In this document: positions 18,107-30,046 of the stretch, piece after piece
How positions within the stretch are numbered: position 1 is the first letter of the stretch
Layout: each line of letters starts with the position of its first letter
NCBI GenBank assembly: GCA_027002265.1
Contig: JAMOTM010000071.1
Span: forward strand, 1 to 58,410
DNA from: Aquificota bacterium
GTDB taxonomy: Bacteria > Aquificota > Aquificia > Desulfurobacteriales > DQVG01
Reading direction: 5' to 3'
DNA length: 58,410 nucleotides
Made by a program: the position numbers and the translations under genes
The notes under the pieces: model-generated
The model's database searches: none
What the model saw: only the letters and a program-made list of their open reading frames with translations
What the model was told of the DNA's origin: nothing

Positions 18107-19420
18107 TTACTCTTCAAACTTTTTAAACACTAGGCATGCATTTGTTCCACCAAATCCAAAGTTATTTTTTAAAACATATTTAATATCTTTTTTAACAGCT
18201 TTATTTGGGGTGTAGTTTAGATCACACTCTGGATCTGGCTCTTCATAATTTATAGTTGGCGGAATGATACCATCTCTTAAAGCTAAAACACTAGCCACAC
18301 ATTCAACTCCACCGGCTGCGCCAAGAAGATGTCCTATCATGGACTTTATAGAAGACACGTTTATATCATAAGCTCTATCTTTAAATACTCTTTTAATAGC
18401 CATAGTTTCATATAAATCATTAAACTTTGTAGAGGTTCCGTGGGCGTTTATGTAGTCTACTTGAGAAATGTAGTTTTGAAATTCTTCTATATTATCTAAA
18501 GTTTCTAAGGTTCCTTTCTCAAATAAAATTTCATTTTTTGTTTCATTTTTAAAAGCATCATATAGAGCCAAAGCCATACATCTTGCCATACCTTCCCCTT
18601 CTGGGGCTGGAGCAGTTATATGGTAAGCATCTCCGGTTGTTGCATAACCTACAAGCTCTGCTAAAATTGGAGCTCCCCTTTTTATAGCATGTTCATAACT
18701 TTCTAAAATTAAAATTCCGGCACCTTCTCCCATCACAAATCCATCTCTATTTTTTTCAAATGGACGAGATGCCTTTTGAGGTTCATCATTTCTTGTAGAA
18801 AGCGCTCTTGCTGCAGAAAAACCGGCTACTCCTAGGGGAGTTATTGCCATTTCGGTCCCACCAGCAATCATTAAATCTGCTTCCCCAAGCTGAATTTTTC
18901 TAAAAGCTTCTCCAATAGCATGGCTTCCTGTAGCACATGCAGTTACCACAGAAACATTTGGGCCCTTAAATCCATATCTAATAGACACATAACCTGTTGC
19001 CATATTTATTATTTCCATAGGAACAAAAAATGGAGAAACTCTTTTTGGCCCTTTTTTTAATAAAACTTCATGCTGCTCTTCTATAGTTTTTATTCCTCCA
19101 ATTCCAGAACCTATTAAAACTCCTGCTCTTTCTTTATTTATTTTATCTAAGTTAATTTGAGCCATATTTAAAGCTTCTTCTGTAGCTGCAACTGCATAAG
19201 CTATAAAATCATCTATTCTTCTAGCTTCTTTTCTATCAAAATATTTAAGCTTGTCAAAATTTCTAACTTCTGCAGCAATTTTTACTGGAAAATTAGATGC
19301 ATCAAATTTAGTTATATAATCTATACAAGGCTTTCCATTAACAATATTTTCCCAAAAAGTTTTTATATCATTTCCCGCAGGAGATACTACGCCTACCCCT
19401 GTTATTACAACTCTTTTCAT
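18107..19420 (-). CDS. fabF: Beta-ketoacyl-ACP synthase II
   Basis: 437 residues. The thiolase-fold condensing enzyme has its catalytic Cys162 ([11 protein letters not shown]), His327 (NAHGTST) and His363 ([10 protein letters not shown]). It elongates acyl-ACP with malonyl-ACP in type II fatty acid synthesis. At about residues 292-319 there is a roughly 25-residue charged insertion compared with the usual 410-residue enzymes; it falls just before the first active-site histidine strand, at a surface loop. First gene of a minus-strand run with rnc and a TPR protein. The typical upstream acpP is not here; the plus-strand rnr starts divergently 188 bases away. Confidence 0.95.
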   Translation of the reverse strand: MKRVVITGVGVVSPAGNDIKTFWENIVNGKPCIDYITKFDASNFPVKIAAEVRNFDKLKYFDRKEARRIDDFIAYAVAATEEALNMAQINLDKINKERAGVLIGSGIGGIKTIEEQHEVLLKKGPKRVSPFFVPMEIINMATGYVSIRYGFKGPNVSVVTACATGSHAIGEAFRKIQLGEADLMIAGGTEMAITPLGVAGFSAARALSTRNDEPQKASRPFEKNRDGFVMGEGAGILILESYEHAIKRGAPILAELVGYATTGDAYHITAPAPEGEGMARCMALALYDAFKNETKNEILFEKGTLETLDNIEEFQNYISQVDYINAHGTSTKFNDLYETMAIKRVFKDRAYDINVSSIKSMIGHLLGAAGGVECVASVLALRDGIIPPTINYEEPDPECDLNYTPNKAVKKDIKYVLKNNFGFGGTNACLVFKKFEE

Positions 19421-19608
19421 TTAAGCCCCCTTAAATTTTGGAAAATCTTTCAAATTTTTAGCTTTAATTATACAATTAATTTTGATATCTTAAGATTAGA
19501 TTTAAAATACTCTTGAAGATATTTAAAATATAAATAAATTAAAAGATAAAATTTTAAAAACATTAAATTTTTTTTGCGGCAAAAACATTACAAACAGAGG
19601 TTTGAAAA

Positions 19609-21882
19609 ATGAAGAAAAAAGATAAAATTTTAAGAATTTTGGAAAAAGAAGAAAAGGGTTTAAAAGAAGAAGAAATTTCTGAAAAATTGAGTTTAAATAA
19701 AGAAAACACAAAGGAAATTTTGGAACATTTAAAAAGTTTAGGAAAAATTATTAAATATAAAAATAAATATATATTACCTGAAAAGAAAAATTGGATAGTT
19801 GGAAAATTAACTTTATATAGAGAAGGGTTTGGTTTTGTAGATCCTTTAGATGGAAAAGGTAAAGGAATTTTTATCCCAGCTTCTCAAGTAAATTTTGCTA
19901 TGGATGGTGATATAGTTGCCGTTGTAGCAAAGGACCTGCCAGATGGAAGAAAAGAAGGAAAAATTGTAGAAATTTTAGAAAGAAAAAAAGACAAAATTGT
20001 TGGAAAAATAGAAAAAGAAGGAGAAGATTATTATTTAGTTCCAGAAGATAAGTGTTTTAAATATAAATTCAAAATAGAAAATCCTTCCTTGGATCTAAAG
20101 GAAGGAAATTTTGCTGTAGGAAAAATTATAAAATACCCAGATAAAAATAAAGATGGAGAAGTTGAAATAATAGAAGATTTAGGAGAAAAAAGTCCTAAAT
20201 TAGATGTAGAAATTATTATAAAAAAATATGATCTTCCTACCGAGTTTCCAAAAGAAGTTATAAATGAAGCTGAGAAAATAAAGGAAAACATTCCTTCTTC
20301 AGAAATTGAAAGAAGAAAAGATTTAAGAAATCAAATATGTTTTACTATTGATGGAGAAACTGCAAAAGATTTTGATGATGCCATAAGCATTATTAAACTC
20401 CCAAATGGGCACTATAAACTTTATGTTCATATTGCAGATGTATCTCACTATGTAAAAGAAGGTTCCTTCTTAGATAGAGAAGCTTATAAAAGGGGAACTT
20501 CGGTTTACTTTCCGGATAGAGTTTTACCCATGCTTCCAGAAAAGCTTTCTAATAATATATGTTCTTTAAATCCTTATGTAGATAGACTTACCTTTACTTG
20601 CGAAATGGAAATAAATAAATATGGTCAAGTAGTGGATTATAGGATTTATGAAAGCGTTATAAACTCAAAAGGTAGGTTAACCTACACCTTTGTTCAAAAA
20701 GTTCTAGATTTTCTTGAAGAAAATAAAGTTAAAAGGAAAGATATTTTAAGTTTTGTAGAAAAAAATAAAGACAAAATTTTAGAGCTTGCTTACTTTGAGG
20801 ATCCCACCACTAAAGAAAGAAAAAGAGTGGTTGTTTTAGAAGAAAAATATCTTCCAGATATAGTTTTAAAAATTTATGATGCTTATAAACTTGCTCAAAT
20901 TCTTTACGAAAAAAGATATAAACGTGGGGCTTTAGATTTTGATTTACCCGAACCGGTTGTAATTTTAAATGAATATGGAGAACCAACAGATATTTACAAA
21001 GCCGAAAGATGGTGGTCCCATAGAATTATTGAAGAATTTATGATTGTTGCAAATGAAACTGTAGCTGAATTTATGTTTTGGGCAGAGTATCCATGTGTTT
21101 ACAGAGTTCACGAAGCTCCAGATAGAAAAAAAATAAAAGAATTTTTAAATTTTGTAAGAAGTTTAGGATATAATGTATCTATTCCTCAAAATGATATAAA
21201 ACCAAAACATCTTCAACAAATTTTAGAAAAAGTAAAAGGAAAAAGCGAAGAAAAGCTTATAAATTATCTTCTTTTAAGAACTCAAGCAAGAGCTAAGTAT
21301 TCTCCTGAAAATATAGGTCATTTTGGTCTTGCATCTTCCTGCTACTCTCATTTTACATCTCCAATTAGAAGATATGCAGATCTTACTTTACATAGACTTA
21401 TTAAAAAAGCTTTGTACGGAAAATTCACTCCGGAAAATATAATGGATCATGAAGAACGTTTGGAAATTATATGTAAACATATTACCGAGCGCTCCATAAT
21501 TGCAGATGAGGCTGAAAGAGAAGTAATTTTCTTAAAGCAACTTGAATATGCAAAAGCTCATATTGGAGAAGAGTTTGAAGGAATAATTACAAAAGTTACA
21601 GATATGGGAATTTATGTAGAGCTTGTAGATACTTTAATTCCTGGTTTTGTCCATGTGAAAGACTTAAAAGATGACTATTATGTTTGTGTAAAAGATCAGC
21701 ATATTTTACTTGGAGTTCATACTGGAAGAAAACTTAGAGTAGGAGATAGAGTTATTGTCAAAATAAAAAATGTAGATTTAGATAATAAACTTGCAGATTT
21801 TGAACTTATAAAAGTTCTTGGGGAGGATTTAAAAAAATCTAAAAAGAAAAAATCAAAAAAGAAATCTAAAAAGAAAAAATAA
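19609..21882 (+). CDS. rnr: Ribonuclease R (RNB/VacB family exoribonuclease)
   Basis: 757 residues. Order: N-terminal winged-helix (about 1-60), cold-shock OB domains (about 65-215, 'YREGFGFVDPLDG'), the RNB catalytic domain from about 235 with 'AKDFDDAISI' (metal-binding aspartates), 'YVHIADVSHYV', and 'FTSPIRRYADLTLHR' near 584, then an S1 domain (about 645-735, 'GIITKVTDMGIYVEL'). The tail is a lysine/serine run, as in other RNase R proteins. It degrades structured RNA 3' to 5'. An AGAGG ribosome site precedes the ATG. The stop overlaps the hemW start by one base. Confidence 0.95.
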   Translation: MKKKDKILRILEKEEKGLKEEEISEKLSLNKENTKEILEHLKSLGKIIKYKNKYILPEKKNWIVGKLTLYREGFGFVDPLDGKGKGIFIPASQVNFAMDGDIVAVVAKDLPDGRKEGKIVEILERKKDKIVGKIEKEGEDYYLVPEDKCFKYKFKIENPSLDLKEGNFAVGKIIKYPDKNKDGEVEIIEDLGEKSPKLDVEIIIKKYDLPTEFPKEVINEAEKIKENIPSSEIERRKDLRNQICFTIDGETAKDFDDAISIIKLPNGHYKLYVHIADVSHYVKEGSFLDREAYKRGTSVYFPDRVLPMLPEKLSNNICSLNPYVDRLTFTCEMEINKYGQVVDYRIYESVINSKGRLTYTFVQKVLDFLEENKVKRKDILSFVEKNKDKILELAYFEDPTTKERKRVVVLEEKYLPDIVLKIYDAYKLAQILYEKRYKRGALDFDLPEPVVILNEYGEPTDIYKAERWWSHRIIEEFMIVANETVAEFMFWAEYPCVYRVHEAPDRKKIKEFLNFVRSLGYNVSIPQNDIKPKHLQQILEKVKGKSEEKLINYLLLRTQARAKYSPENIGHFGLASSCYSHFTSPIRRYADLTLHRLIKKALYGKFTPENIMDHEERLEIICKHITERSIIADEAEREVIFLKQLEYAKAHIGEEFEGIITKVTDMGIYVELVDTLIPGFVHVKDLKDDYYVCVKDQHILLGVHTGRKLRVGDRVIVKIKNVDLDNKLADFELIKVLGEDLKKSKKKKSKKKSKKKK

Positions 21883-23042
21883 TGGAACAAAACAAAAATA
21901 TAGCATTTGAAAGAATTTATATTCACTATCCCTTTTGCAAACGTTTTTGTTACTATTGTGATTTTTATAAGGAAAAATATGATAATGTGCTTGAAAAAAG
22001 ATATATTAAAAATCTTCAAAAAGAGATAGAATATGTAAAAGAAAAATACAAACTATTTCCTTTATCATCCCTTTATATAGGAGGAGGAAGCCCTTCCTTA
22101 GCTTCCCCTTCTTTTTTTGATTTGATATTTTCGCATTTTTCCTTTAAAAAAAACTCAGAGGTATCAATAGAAATAAATATTGAAGATATAAGTTTAAATT
22201 TTTTAAATACGTTAAAAAATTATCCTTTTAACAGAATAAGCATAGGAATTCAAAATTTTGTAGAAAATTACTCTTTCATTTTAGGTAGGAAAATAGATAA
22301 TAAATTAATTTTAAAGAATCTAGAAATATCTTCAAAATTTTTTGAAAATATATCTATAGATCTTTTAATTTTAGGATTTGAAAAAGATGAATTTAAAAAA
22401 AATATTAAGTATTTAAAAAATGTTTTAGAAAATTTTAACATAAAACACATATCTCTTTATATTCTTACTCTTTATGAAAAAACTTATCTTGCTAAAAATA
22501 TCGAAAAAATTATAGATAATTTTCTGTTAAAAAATATTAAAAAAGGTTCTAAACAAAATTTAAATAAAAAAGATCTATTACAAAGAAAATATATACAAAG
22601 AAAATATATAGATTATACGTATATAAAATATCAAGAATACCTTGATCAAAATAATTTTCTTCAATATGAAGTTTCAAACTTTGCAAAACCAAACTTTCTT
22701 TGTAATCATAACTTAGCCTATTGGATTTTTGAAAATTATCTTGGACTTGGACCAAGTGCAGTAAGTTTATATAAAAAAAATGGAAAGTTTATATCAAAAA
22801 TTAATCAAAAGAATTTAAATTTTTCTTCTTATGAAGAGGAAATTCCATTAGAAACTTACCTTTACTTTAGATTTAGAAGCTTTTTAGGAGTTCCTTATAG
22901 GTATTTAAAAAATAAAGAAAATACTAGATATTTAAATGAATTTTTGAAAAAAGATCTAATAAAAATAGAAAATAAAAATATAAAAGTTACTCAAAAGGGT
23001 TATTTGCTTTTAGACTATATATTCGATAAGTTATTTTTATAA
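21882..23042 (+). CDS. hemW: HemW-like radical SAM protein (heme chaperone / coproporphyrinogen-oxidase-like)
   Basis: 386 residues. 'YIHYPFCKRFCYYCDF' near residue 12 is the HemW/HemN-type cluster motif C-x3-C-x2-C with the following D-F; 'LYIGGGSPS' near 62 and 'ISIGIQNF' near 118 are further family blocks. HemW proteins bind heme and insert it into respiratory enzymes and are often misnamed HemN. The region around residues 205-250 is lengthened and contains a tandem 15-base duplication (22581-22610) that repeats QRKYI. It overlaps rnr by one base, so it is translationally coupled. Confidence 0.85.
   Translation: MEQNKNIAFERIYIHYPFCKRFCYYCDFYKEKYDNVLEKRYIKNLQKEIEYVKEKYKLFPLSSLYIGGGSPSLASPSFFDLIFSHFSFKKNSEVSIEINIEDISLNFLNTLKNYPFNRISIGIQNFVENYSFILGRKIDNKLILKNLEISSKFFENISIDLLILGFEKDEFKKNIKYLKNVLENFNIKHISLYILTLYEKTYLAKNIEKIIDNFLLKNIKKGSKQNLNKKDLLQRKYIQRKYIDYTYIKYQEYLDQNNFLQYEVSNFAKPNFLCNHNLAYWIFENYLGLGPSAVSLYKKNGKFISKINQKNLNFSSYEEEIPLETYLYFRFRSFLGVPYRYLKNKENTRYLNEFLKKDLIKIENKNIKVTQKGYLLLDYIFDKLFL
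22581..22610 (+). repeat. Tandem 15-bp duplication inside hemW
   Basis: CAAAGAAAATATATA occurs twice back to back (22581-22595 and 22596-22610), adding five residues (QRKYI) in frame. It lies in a poorly conserved insertion of the protein. Confidence 0.85.
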
Positions 23043-23060
23043 CTTTAATATTTTAATTTC

Positions 23061-24089
23061 TTACAGAAAATGTTTAGTATAGGAAAGTAAAGGAAAGTTA
23101 AAGTAGTTTTTATAAACTTTATCAGATAGTTTTAAAAGTTCATTTATATTTAAAGGTTCAGGCAGTTTTTTTACTTTACTTTTTATTTTTTCAGCTTCTT
23201 TTAAAATATAACTTATTTCCTTTTTTACATTTATATTTTTACTTTCCTTTAATACCTTTAATTTTTCTAATCTTTTTCCTTTAAATGGATAGATAATTTT
23301 TCCATATCTTAATATCATATTTAGTTCATAAAGAGCTCTTTTTGCATGATATATTCTTTTTTGTAGATTTTCTATCTTTCTTTGTTTTTTTTCTTCAAGT
23401 TCCTGTTTTAATTTTGCCAAAATATCTAAAATATACGTATTTTTAAAAGTATAAAGAAAGTATTTTCCAAAGAAAAATAGGCGATCTTCCAAAAATTTTA
23501 TCTTATTTTCTTCATAGCTTTTTATTTTTAATTTTAAAATATCTTTAATATCTTTTAGTTTTTTATCCTTATATTTTTCTAAAAAAGATATAAGAAAATT
23601 TAAACTTCCCTCAAAACTCCCTCTAACACCAAATCTTTTAAGTTCGTAAATAATATAATCTAGGTAAGAAATTAAATTTTTGTTTATATAAAGACGCTTT
23701 TCTTTTAAAAGAATATTTAATATATTTTTATAGCTTTTAGGATAATGAATTAAAGCTCCTTGGTTAGTATATGAAAAAAAAAGATTTAAAGCTTTTATGT
23801 CTCCAGAATTTAATTTTTTTATAAAATCAAAAAAGTTGTAAATATATATTTCAAAATCCCAAAATTTTGCTTTTTCTTGTTCTTCCTTTGAAGAAAATTC
23901 AAAATATCTTTTTATTTCTCCCTTTAAAACTTTATCTGGATAGCTTATATAAATTCCTAAAATATCTATATCACTTTTTAAAGTAGATAAACCATAAAGA
24001 TAACTTCCAAATTTAGTTAGAAATATTAATTCTCCATAATAGCTTATATCTTTTCTTAAAACTTTTAAAGATGCATCTATTATATTCAA
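23061..24089 (-). CDS. Predicted nucleotidyltransferase (YcgL/COG3541-like, Pol beta superfamily)
   Basis: 342 residues. Near residue 28 the pattern G-S-Y-L-Y-G, followed by S-D-I-D-I-L-G, is the G-S-x(n)-D-x-D nucleotidyltransferase motif with the YG insertion typical of the YcgL-like family. The remainder is helical and charged (Lys-rich). Members of this superfamily transfer nucleotides to RNA, protein or small molecules; the substrate of this family is not established. It is third in a minus-strand run after purA and secG, 57 bases from secG. Confidence 0.7.
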   Translation of the reverse strand: MNIIDASLKVLRKDISYYGELIFLTKFGSYLYGLSTLKSDIDILGIYISYPDKVLKGEIKRYFEFSSKEEQEKAKFWDFEIYIYNFFDFIKKLNSGDIKALNLFFSYTNQGALIHYPKSYKNILNILLKEKRLYINKNLISYLDYIIYELKRFGVRGSFEGSLNFLISFLEKYKDKKLKDIKDILKLKIKSYEENKIKFLEDRLFFFGKYFLYTFKNTYILDILAKLKQELEEKKQRKIENLQKRIYHAKRALYELNMILRYGKIIYPFKGKRLEKLKVLKESKNINVKKEISYILKEAEKIKSKVKKLPEPLNINELLKLSDKVYKNYFNFPLLSYTKHFL

Positions 24090-24146
24090 GGAAATTCCTT
24101 CTTCACTTTTGTTTATACTTTCATAATTTAAATTTATTAAACTACT

Positions 24147-24380
24147 TTAAAACATCCCTTGAAATTTTAAAACAGCTAAAAGAAAAGATGTTAATAGAAA
24201 AATTCCTCCCAAAGTAGCTGTAAATTTAGTTAAAACATCTTGAGTTTCAGTTCCAAAAACAGAACTTGTAGAACCTCCTCCAAATAAACTCATATCATCT
24301 TCACCTGGTTGAATTAAAACTACTAAAATAAGCAAAATACAAACTATTATATGAATTGTAAGTAAAAGTTTATAAAGCAT
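24147..24380 (-). CDS. secG: Protein translocase subunit SecG
   Basis: 77 residues with two transmembrane helices (about 3-22 and 53-72) joined by a Gly/Ser-rich loop. The pattern VLIQPGEDD…GGGSTSSVFGTE is characteristic of SecG. It assists SecYEG during preprotein export through the inner membrane. It lies 15 bases after purA, in the same operon. Confidence 0.93.
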   Translation of the reverse strand: MLYKLLLTIHIIVCILLILVVLIQPGEDDMSLFGGGSTSSVFGTETQDVLTKFTATLGGIFLLTSFLLAVLKFQGMF

Positions 24381-24395
24381 AATAAAAACACCTCT

Positions 24396-25715
<1,320 letters not shown>

Positions 25716-25836
25716 TTATTGTTAGCTTATACAAAAATTCATCTAAATTTTAGCAAAATCTTTGAAGCAATTATATTAAAATTTAAAATACACAAAGAAT
25801 CTTTTTCTTCAAAATTTTAAAATCTTTGGTTAAAGT

Positions 25837-28800
25837 ATGAAAAAATATTTTTATCAAAAAAAATTAATTTTATTCTTCCTTTTAGGATTTCTAAGCACAA
25901 TTTTGACTTTGTACTTTCAAGATGTTATACATCTATTTTTGGAAAAATATGGAATTTCAGACTTTGATTTCTCCTTAAAACATAAAAAAATTACCTTTCT
26001 TTCTATAGATTTTCCCTATACTCACGTAGATACTTTAAGTGTCTATTTTTATTATAGAAAACCAAATATTATAGATATCTATAAAATAGAAATATTTGGA
26101 TTAAAATCTACTTTTTTTGGGGATATAAATAAAGACAGTTTACAAAAAATTTTAAAAAATATAAAAAAATATTTTGAAAATAAATTTAATTCTTCAAATC
26201 ATAAAAAATTTCCTCTTCCAATAAAGATAATTTTTCATCCTAAAGTTTTTGTTTATGATTCTTATATAACTACCCCAAAATATAAAGTAAAAATAAATAA
26301 TTTAGTTATAAATGATTTAAAAGAAAAAAGTGGAAAAGGAAAAATTTCTTTAATATTAAAAAAATACAATTTAGCTCTAAATTCCAAAGCTGAGTTTAAT
26401 TGGGAAAAAGGTTATCTTAATTTAAAAGCAGACGTCTACTTTTTCGATAAGCTTATAGGATATTTTTATACTAAAATAAAAGAAAATAACTTTTTATTCA
26501 AAGGTTTTCTAGAAAAAATTGATTATAAAATTTTATCTTATATTCCAGAGTTAAAAAAATATTATGTAAAGTTAAAAGAAAAAAATATAGATGATTTAAA
26601 AATAAAAAATATAGATCTAGATATAAATATAAAAAACATATCTAATTTTAATTTACCCTTTAAAAAATATACTCTATATGCTACTTGCCTATTGGATTTA
26701 AATAGTAATTACTTAAAGCTAAAAAATGAAAAAATAAAGTTATCTTTATCTCCAGAAAAGAATTTTTTAGTTTTCCAAGGAAAAAATATTAAGGTAAATT
26801 CTAAAAATATTTACTATCATATTGGGGAAGTTGCTACAAAAGATTTTCAAGTTTTAAATTTAAAAGGAAAAATATATCCATCTTCCAAAAAAAATTATAT
26901 AAAGTTAGAAGGAAAATATTATCCGAAGGTATTTCTTGGAAAATTAAAGCTTTATGCAAAAAATCAAGAGCCTATAAAAAAATTTTTAGAAAATATTCCT
27001 ATAAAATTTAATAATTTGATAGTAAACTCTCAAATTGATTTTTTAAGTTTAGAAACTGTATCCAGAGTTTCTTTAGAAAAACTAAAATATAAAAAATATC
27101 CTTTTTATAATATATCCCTTAAAACCCTTTTTGACTATAAATCAAAATTACTTCAAGGCCTAGGTAAAATTCAAAATCCAAATTTAAAAATAAATGGTTT
27201 TCTTTATAATTTGAAAAATCAAACTTTAAAAGCAAATATACTTTTTTCTGAAAATTATAAAAAGCTCGAGGAATTTTTAAAAAATCTAAATATTTCTTTA
27301 CCCTTTAAAACACGTACTTTTGTAACTTCACAAATAAATATTTCTTCAAATTTTAAAGAAAAAAAATATAGCTTAAAATTTTCCTTAACAAATAAAAATT
27401 TTAATATTACCTATAAAAATTACACAATACCAATAGACAACCTATATACATTTGGAAATATTTCTCGTTCTAATAATAAAACAAAAGTAAATATATATGG
27501 AAATGGAACTTTAAAAAACTTTACTTTATTTGAAAATAATTTTCCAATATCTATTTTAAAATCTAGAATTACTTTTTCTTATACCTACCCGGAGAAAATT
27601 TTTAATTTAAAATCCAAACTTCTTGCCTATATAACTAAACTTAATTATACTTTTTTAGGAAATTTAAATTTTAATTATAAGAAAATTTTGAAGATAGATC
27701 TTTTGGAAGATAATAAAAATACTAAAATTTCTCTTTTAAAACAAAACGATGTTTTAGCTTTTAAAGGAAAAATAAAAAAATTAAATTATCAAGATTATAT
27801 TCTGAGTTCTCTAACTTTTTCAGGAAATTATTTACTTAACAAAAATCAAAATTTAAATTTAAAAGGATATTTATATTCTATCTCTAAAAAGACTTGGAAA
27901 AATTTAATTTTAAAAAATGTAAACTTTACTTATAATAAAAATTTATTTGAAAACTATCTTGAAGTTCTAAATTCTGAAATCTTTTATCAAAATACAGCTG
28001 GAAAATTAAAACTCAGATATGATTTAAATTCTAATAAAATAAATGGAATTTTAAAAGGAAGTATACACAAAGAAAATTTAAAACCTATTTTAGGAAAATA
28101 TATAAAAAATATAGGAAATTTTTCTTTAAATTATAAAAGTTTATTCACCTACGATTTTAAAAGTCAGAAATTACATACTAGCTCAAAAATAAAAAGGTGT
28201 TATGTAAAAGCAAATTTAAATATTTTAAAAAAATTAAATTTAAAACCAGATATTTTAAATATTTATTTAGAACCTTCATATATCTCTTTTGATATTTTGC
28301 AAAAAAACGCAACTAAAATATTTATACCAAAATTTATAAGTATAAAACTTAATTTAAAAAGTCAAAATAGATATTTTAAAAATGCTTATTTAAAACTAGA
28401 AACAAAAAAACTTTTATTAAATATAGATAGTTTAAGGTATAAAAATAAAAATCTTAACCTAGATACGGATATGAAAATAGATTCTCAAAATTATCTTGGA
28501 TATTTAAATAAGTTAAAAAAAATAAGTAAATTTTTAACTTTTAAGGTTTCTAATCCTAATATCAATGTAAATGTTAATATAAATAAATTAATCTATTCTT
28601 TTGAAGGCAAAAATAATAAAAGTTCTGTAGATCTAAAGCAACTTTATAATTATCTTTCAAAATATAACATATCTTTATCTTTAATATCTAAAAATCTTGT
28701 AAAAATAAAAGGTTCACTTTTTGAAATTTATGGAGAGTTGGAAGGAAATTTACCGGAAAATAATGTTATTACTTTAAAAAATTTAAGTGGAAGTTTTAAT

Positions 28801-29292
28801 CTTCTTGGTTATAAATTTATTATATTAACTGGGGAAATAAAATTTAACGTTTTAAATAAAACGGGAAATATTAATCTTATTGCAAGTACAAAAAAAGATG
28901 ATTTTTCCATTTTTTGTATAGTTAGTGGAAGTCTAAAAAATCCTCAGGTTACATTTATTTCTTACCCGTATTTGCCTCAAAATGAAATATTAAGTTTACT
29001 TTTAGGTTTTAAAAGTATAGAAGGAAACTATATAGAATATCAAACGAAATATTTTTCTATAAAACCAAAGTTTTCGGAAAATGTAGGATTTGAAGATTAT
29101 GTAATATCCTTGTATATTCCTATAAGTTCAAAATTAATATTTGAATACAGTCGTCTTCTAGGAGGATATACTCTAGGTTATAACATTAAATATAAATTGA
29201 CAAAAAATATTTTTATTTTATCTTCCTTAAAAAAAGAGGAAGATATTAATGTAATGGAGCTTGGAATTGGAATTGAAAAAAATATCTGGTAA
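25837..29292 (+). CDS. tamB: TamB-like (DUF490) translocation/lipid-transport protein
   Basis: 1151 residues. A single N-terminal transmembrane helix (about residues 9-28) is followed by a very long, beta-rich, repetitive stretch (AsmA/TamB-type lipid-groove fold) and a C-terminal DUF490 domain: 'LGYKFIILTGEIKF' near 992, 'GSLKNPQVTFISYPYLPQNEILSLLLGF' region near 1030-1060 (quoted in parts), then a beta-barrel-like end. TamB-like proteins bridge the inner and outer membranes and carry phospholipids. No TamA/BamA partner is adjacent. It is longer and more Lys/Asn-rich than E. coli TamB sequences of similar size. The gene overlaps the next one by about 30 bases. Confidence 0.82.
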   Translation: MKKYFYQKKLILFFLLGFLSTILTLYFQDVIHLFLEKYGISDFDFSLKHKKITFLSIDFPYTHVDTLSVYFYYRKPNIIDIYKIEIFGLKSTFFGDINKDSLQKILKNIKKYFENKFNSSNHKKFPLPIKIIFHPKVFVYDSYITTPKYKVKINNLVINDLKEKSGKGKISLILKKYNLALNSKAEFNWEKGYLNLKADVYFFDKLIGYFYTKIKENNFLFKGFLEKIDYKILSYIPELKKYYVKLKEKNIDDLKIKNIDLDINIKNISNFNLPFKKYTLYATCLLDLNSNYLKLKNEKIKLSLSPEKNFLVFQGKNIKVNSKNIYYHIGEVATKDFQVLNLKGKIYPSSKKNYIKLEGKYYPKVFLGKLKLYAKNQEPIKKFLENIPIKFNNLIVNSQIDFLSLETVSRVSLEKLKYKKYPFYNISLKTLFDYKSKLLQGLGKIQNPNLKINGFLYNLKNQTLKANILFSENYKKLEEFLKNLNISLPFKTRTFVTSQINISSNFKEKKYSLKFSLTNKNFNITYKNYTIPIDNLYTFGNISRSNNKTKVNIYGNGTLKNFTLFENNFPISILKSRITFSYTYPEKIFNLKSKLLAYITKLNYTFLGNLNFNYKKILKIDLLEDNKNTKISLLKQNDVLAFKGKIKKLNYQDYILSSLTFSGNYLLNKNQNLNLKGYLYSISKKTWKNLILKNVNFTYNKNLFENYLEVLNSEIFYQNTAGKLKLRYDLNSNKINGILKGSIHKENLKPILGKYIKNIGNFSLNYKSLFTYDFKSQKLHTSSKIKRCYVKANLNILKKLNLKPDILNIYLEPSYISFDILQKNATKIFIPKFISIKLNLKSQNRYFKNAYLKLETKKLLLNIDSLRYKNKNLNLDTDMKIDSQNYLGYLNKLKKISKFLTFKVSNPNINVNVNINKLIYSFEGKNNKSSVDLKQLYNYLSKYNISLSLISKNLVKIKGSLFEIYGELEGNLPENNVITLKNLSGSFNLLGYKFIILTGEIKFNVLNKTGNINLIASTKKDDFSIFCIVSGSLKNPQVTFISYPYLPQNEILSLLLGFKSIEGNYIEYQTKYFSIKPKFSENVGFEDYVISLYIPISSKLIFEYSRLLGGYTLGYNIKYKLTKNIFILSSLKKEEDINVMELGIGIEKNIW

Positions 29293-30046
29293 GGAAGGAA
29301 GAATTTTAGAAGTATTAAAGGAAGCATTAAATATTTCTACAAATAAGGCTAAGGAACTTCTTGATAATTTTTTTGTTTATGTAAATAATAAAGTAGTTTA
29401 TATTTCTTCTTATAAGGTAAAAAAGGATGATTTTATAGAAGTTTTATTATTTTTCCCAAAAAAAGAAAAGGGGAAAATTCTTTTTGAAAATGATGATTTC
29501 TTAGTTTTAGATAAACCTCCTTTCATAGATGTTTATGAACTTCAAAAAATCTACTATAAAAACTATAAAATTGTTCATAGATTAGATAAATTAACAAGCG
29601 GTCTTTTGATTTTTGCGAAAAATGAAAAAATAAAAAATGAATTTATAGATATTTTTAAAGAGAAAAAAATAAAAAAAGAATACAGGGCTATCGTATATGG
29701 TAAATTAGATAAATATAAAAAACTCAATTTTCCTTTGGATGGAAAAACGGCAATTAGTTATGTAAATCCCATAAATTTTAATCAAAATTATTCTTATTTA
29801 AAAGTAAATATTCTAACGGGAAGAAAACATCAAATAAGAAAACACTTAAGTTTAATTAAACATCCAATTGTTAAAGATGTAATTTATGGACCAAAAATAA
29901 TTAAAGATAAAAGAATAAAAAAATTACCTCGTTTTATGCTTCATGCAAAATATCTTGAATTTTCATACAAGGGAAAAAATTTTAAATTTAATGCGGATTT
30001 ACCAAATGATTTTCAGAATGCTTTGAAAGAATTAGAATTAGTTTAA
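29261..30046 (+). CDS. RluA-family RNA pseudouridine synthase with S4-like N-terminus
   Basis: About 260 residues. An S4-like N-terminal region (about 1-60) precedes the catalytic domain with 'VLDKPPFIDVY' near 85 and the HRLDK motif near 107 ('VHRLDKLTSGLLIFAKN'), whose Asp is the catalytic residue. 'TGRKHQIRKHL' near 187 is the second family block. It converts a uridine in rRNA or tRNA to pseudouridine; the target cannot be predicted. A TTG at 29261 or 29267 is the likely start; GGAG at 29256-29259 has better spacing to 29267. The 5' end overlaps tamB, and the 3' end overlaps ruvX by nine bases in convergent orientation. Confidence 0.88.
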   Translation: MELELKKISGKEGRILEVLKEALNISTNKAKELLDNFFVYVNNKVVYISSYKVKKDDFIEVLLFFPKKEKGKILFENDDFLVLDKPPFIDVYELQKIYYKNYKIVHRLDKLTSGLLIFAKNEKIKNEFIDIFKEKKIKKEYRAIVYGKLDKYKKLNFPLDGKTAISYVNPINFNQNYSYLKVNILTGRKHQIRKHLSLIKHPIVKDVIYGPKIIKDKRIKKLPRFMLHAKYLEFSYKGKNFKFNADLPNDFQNALKELELV

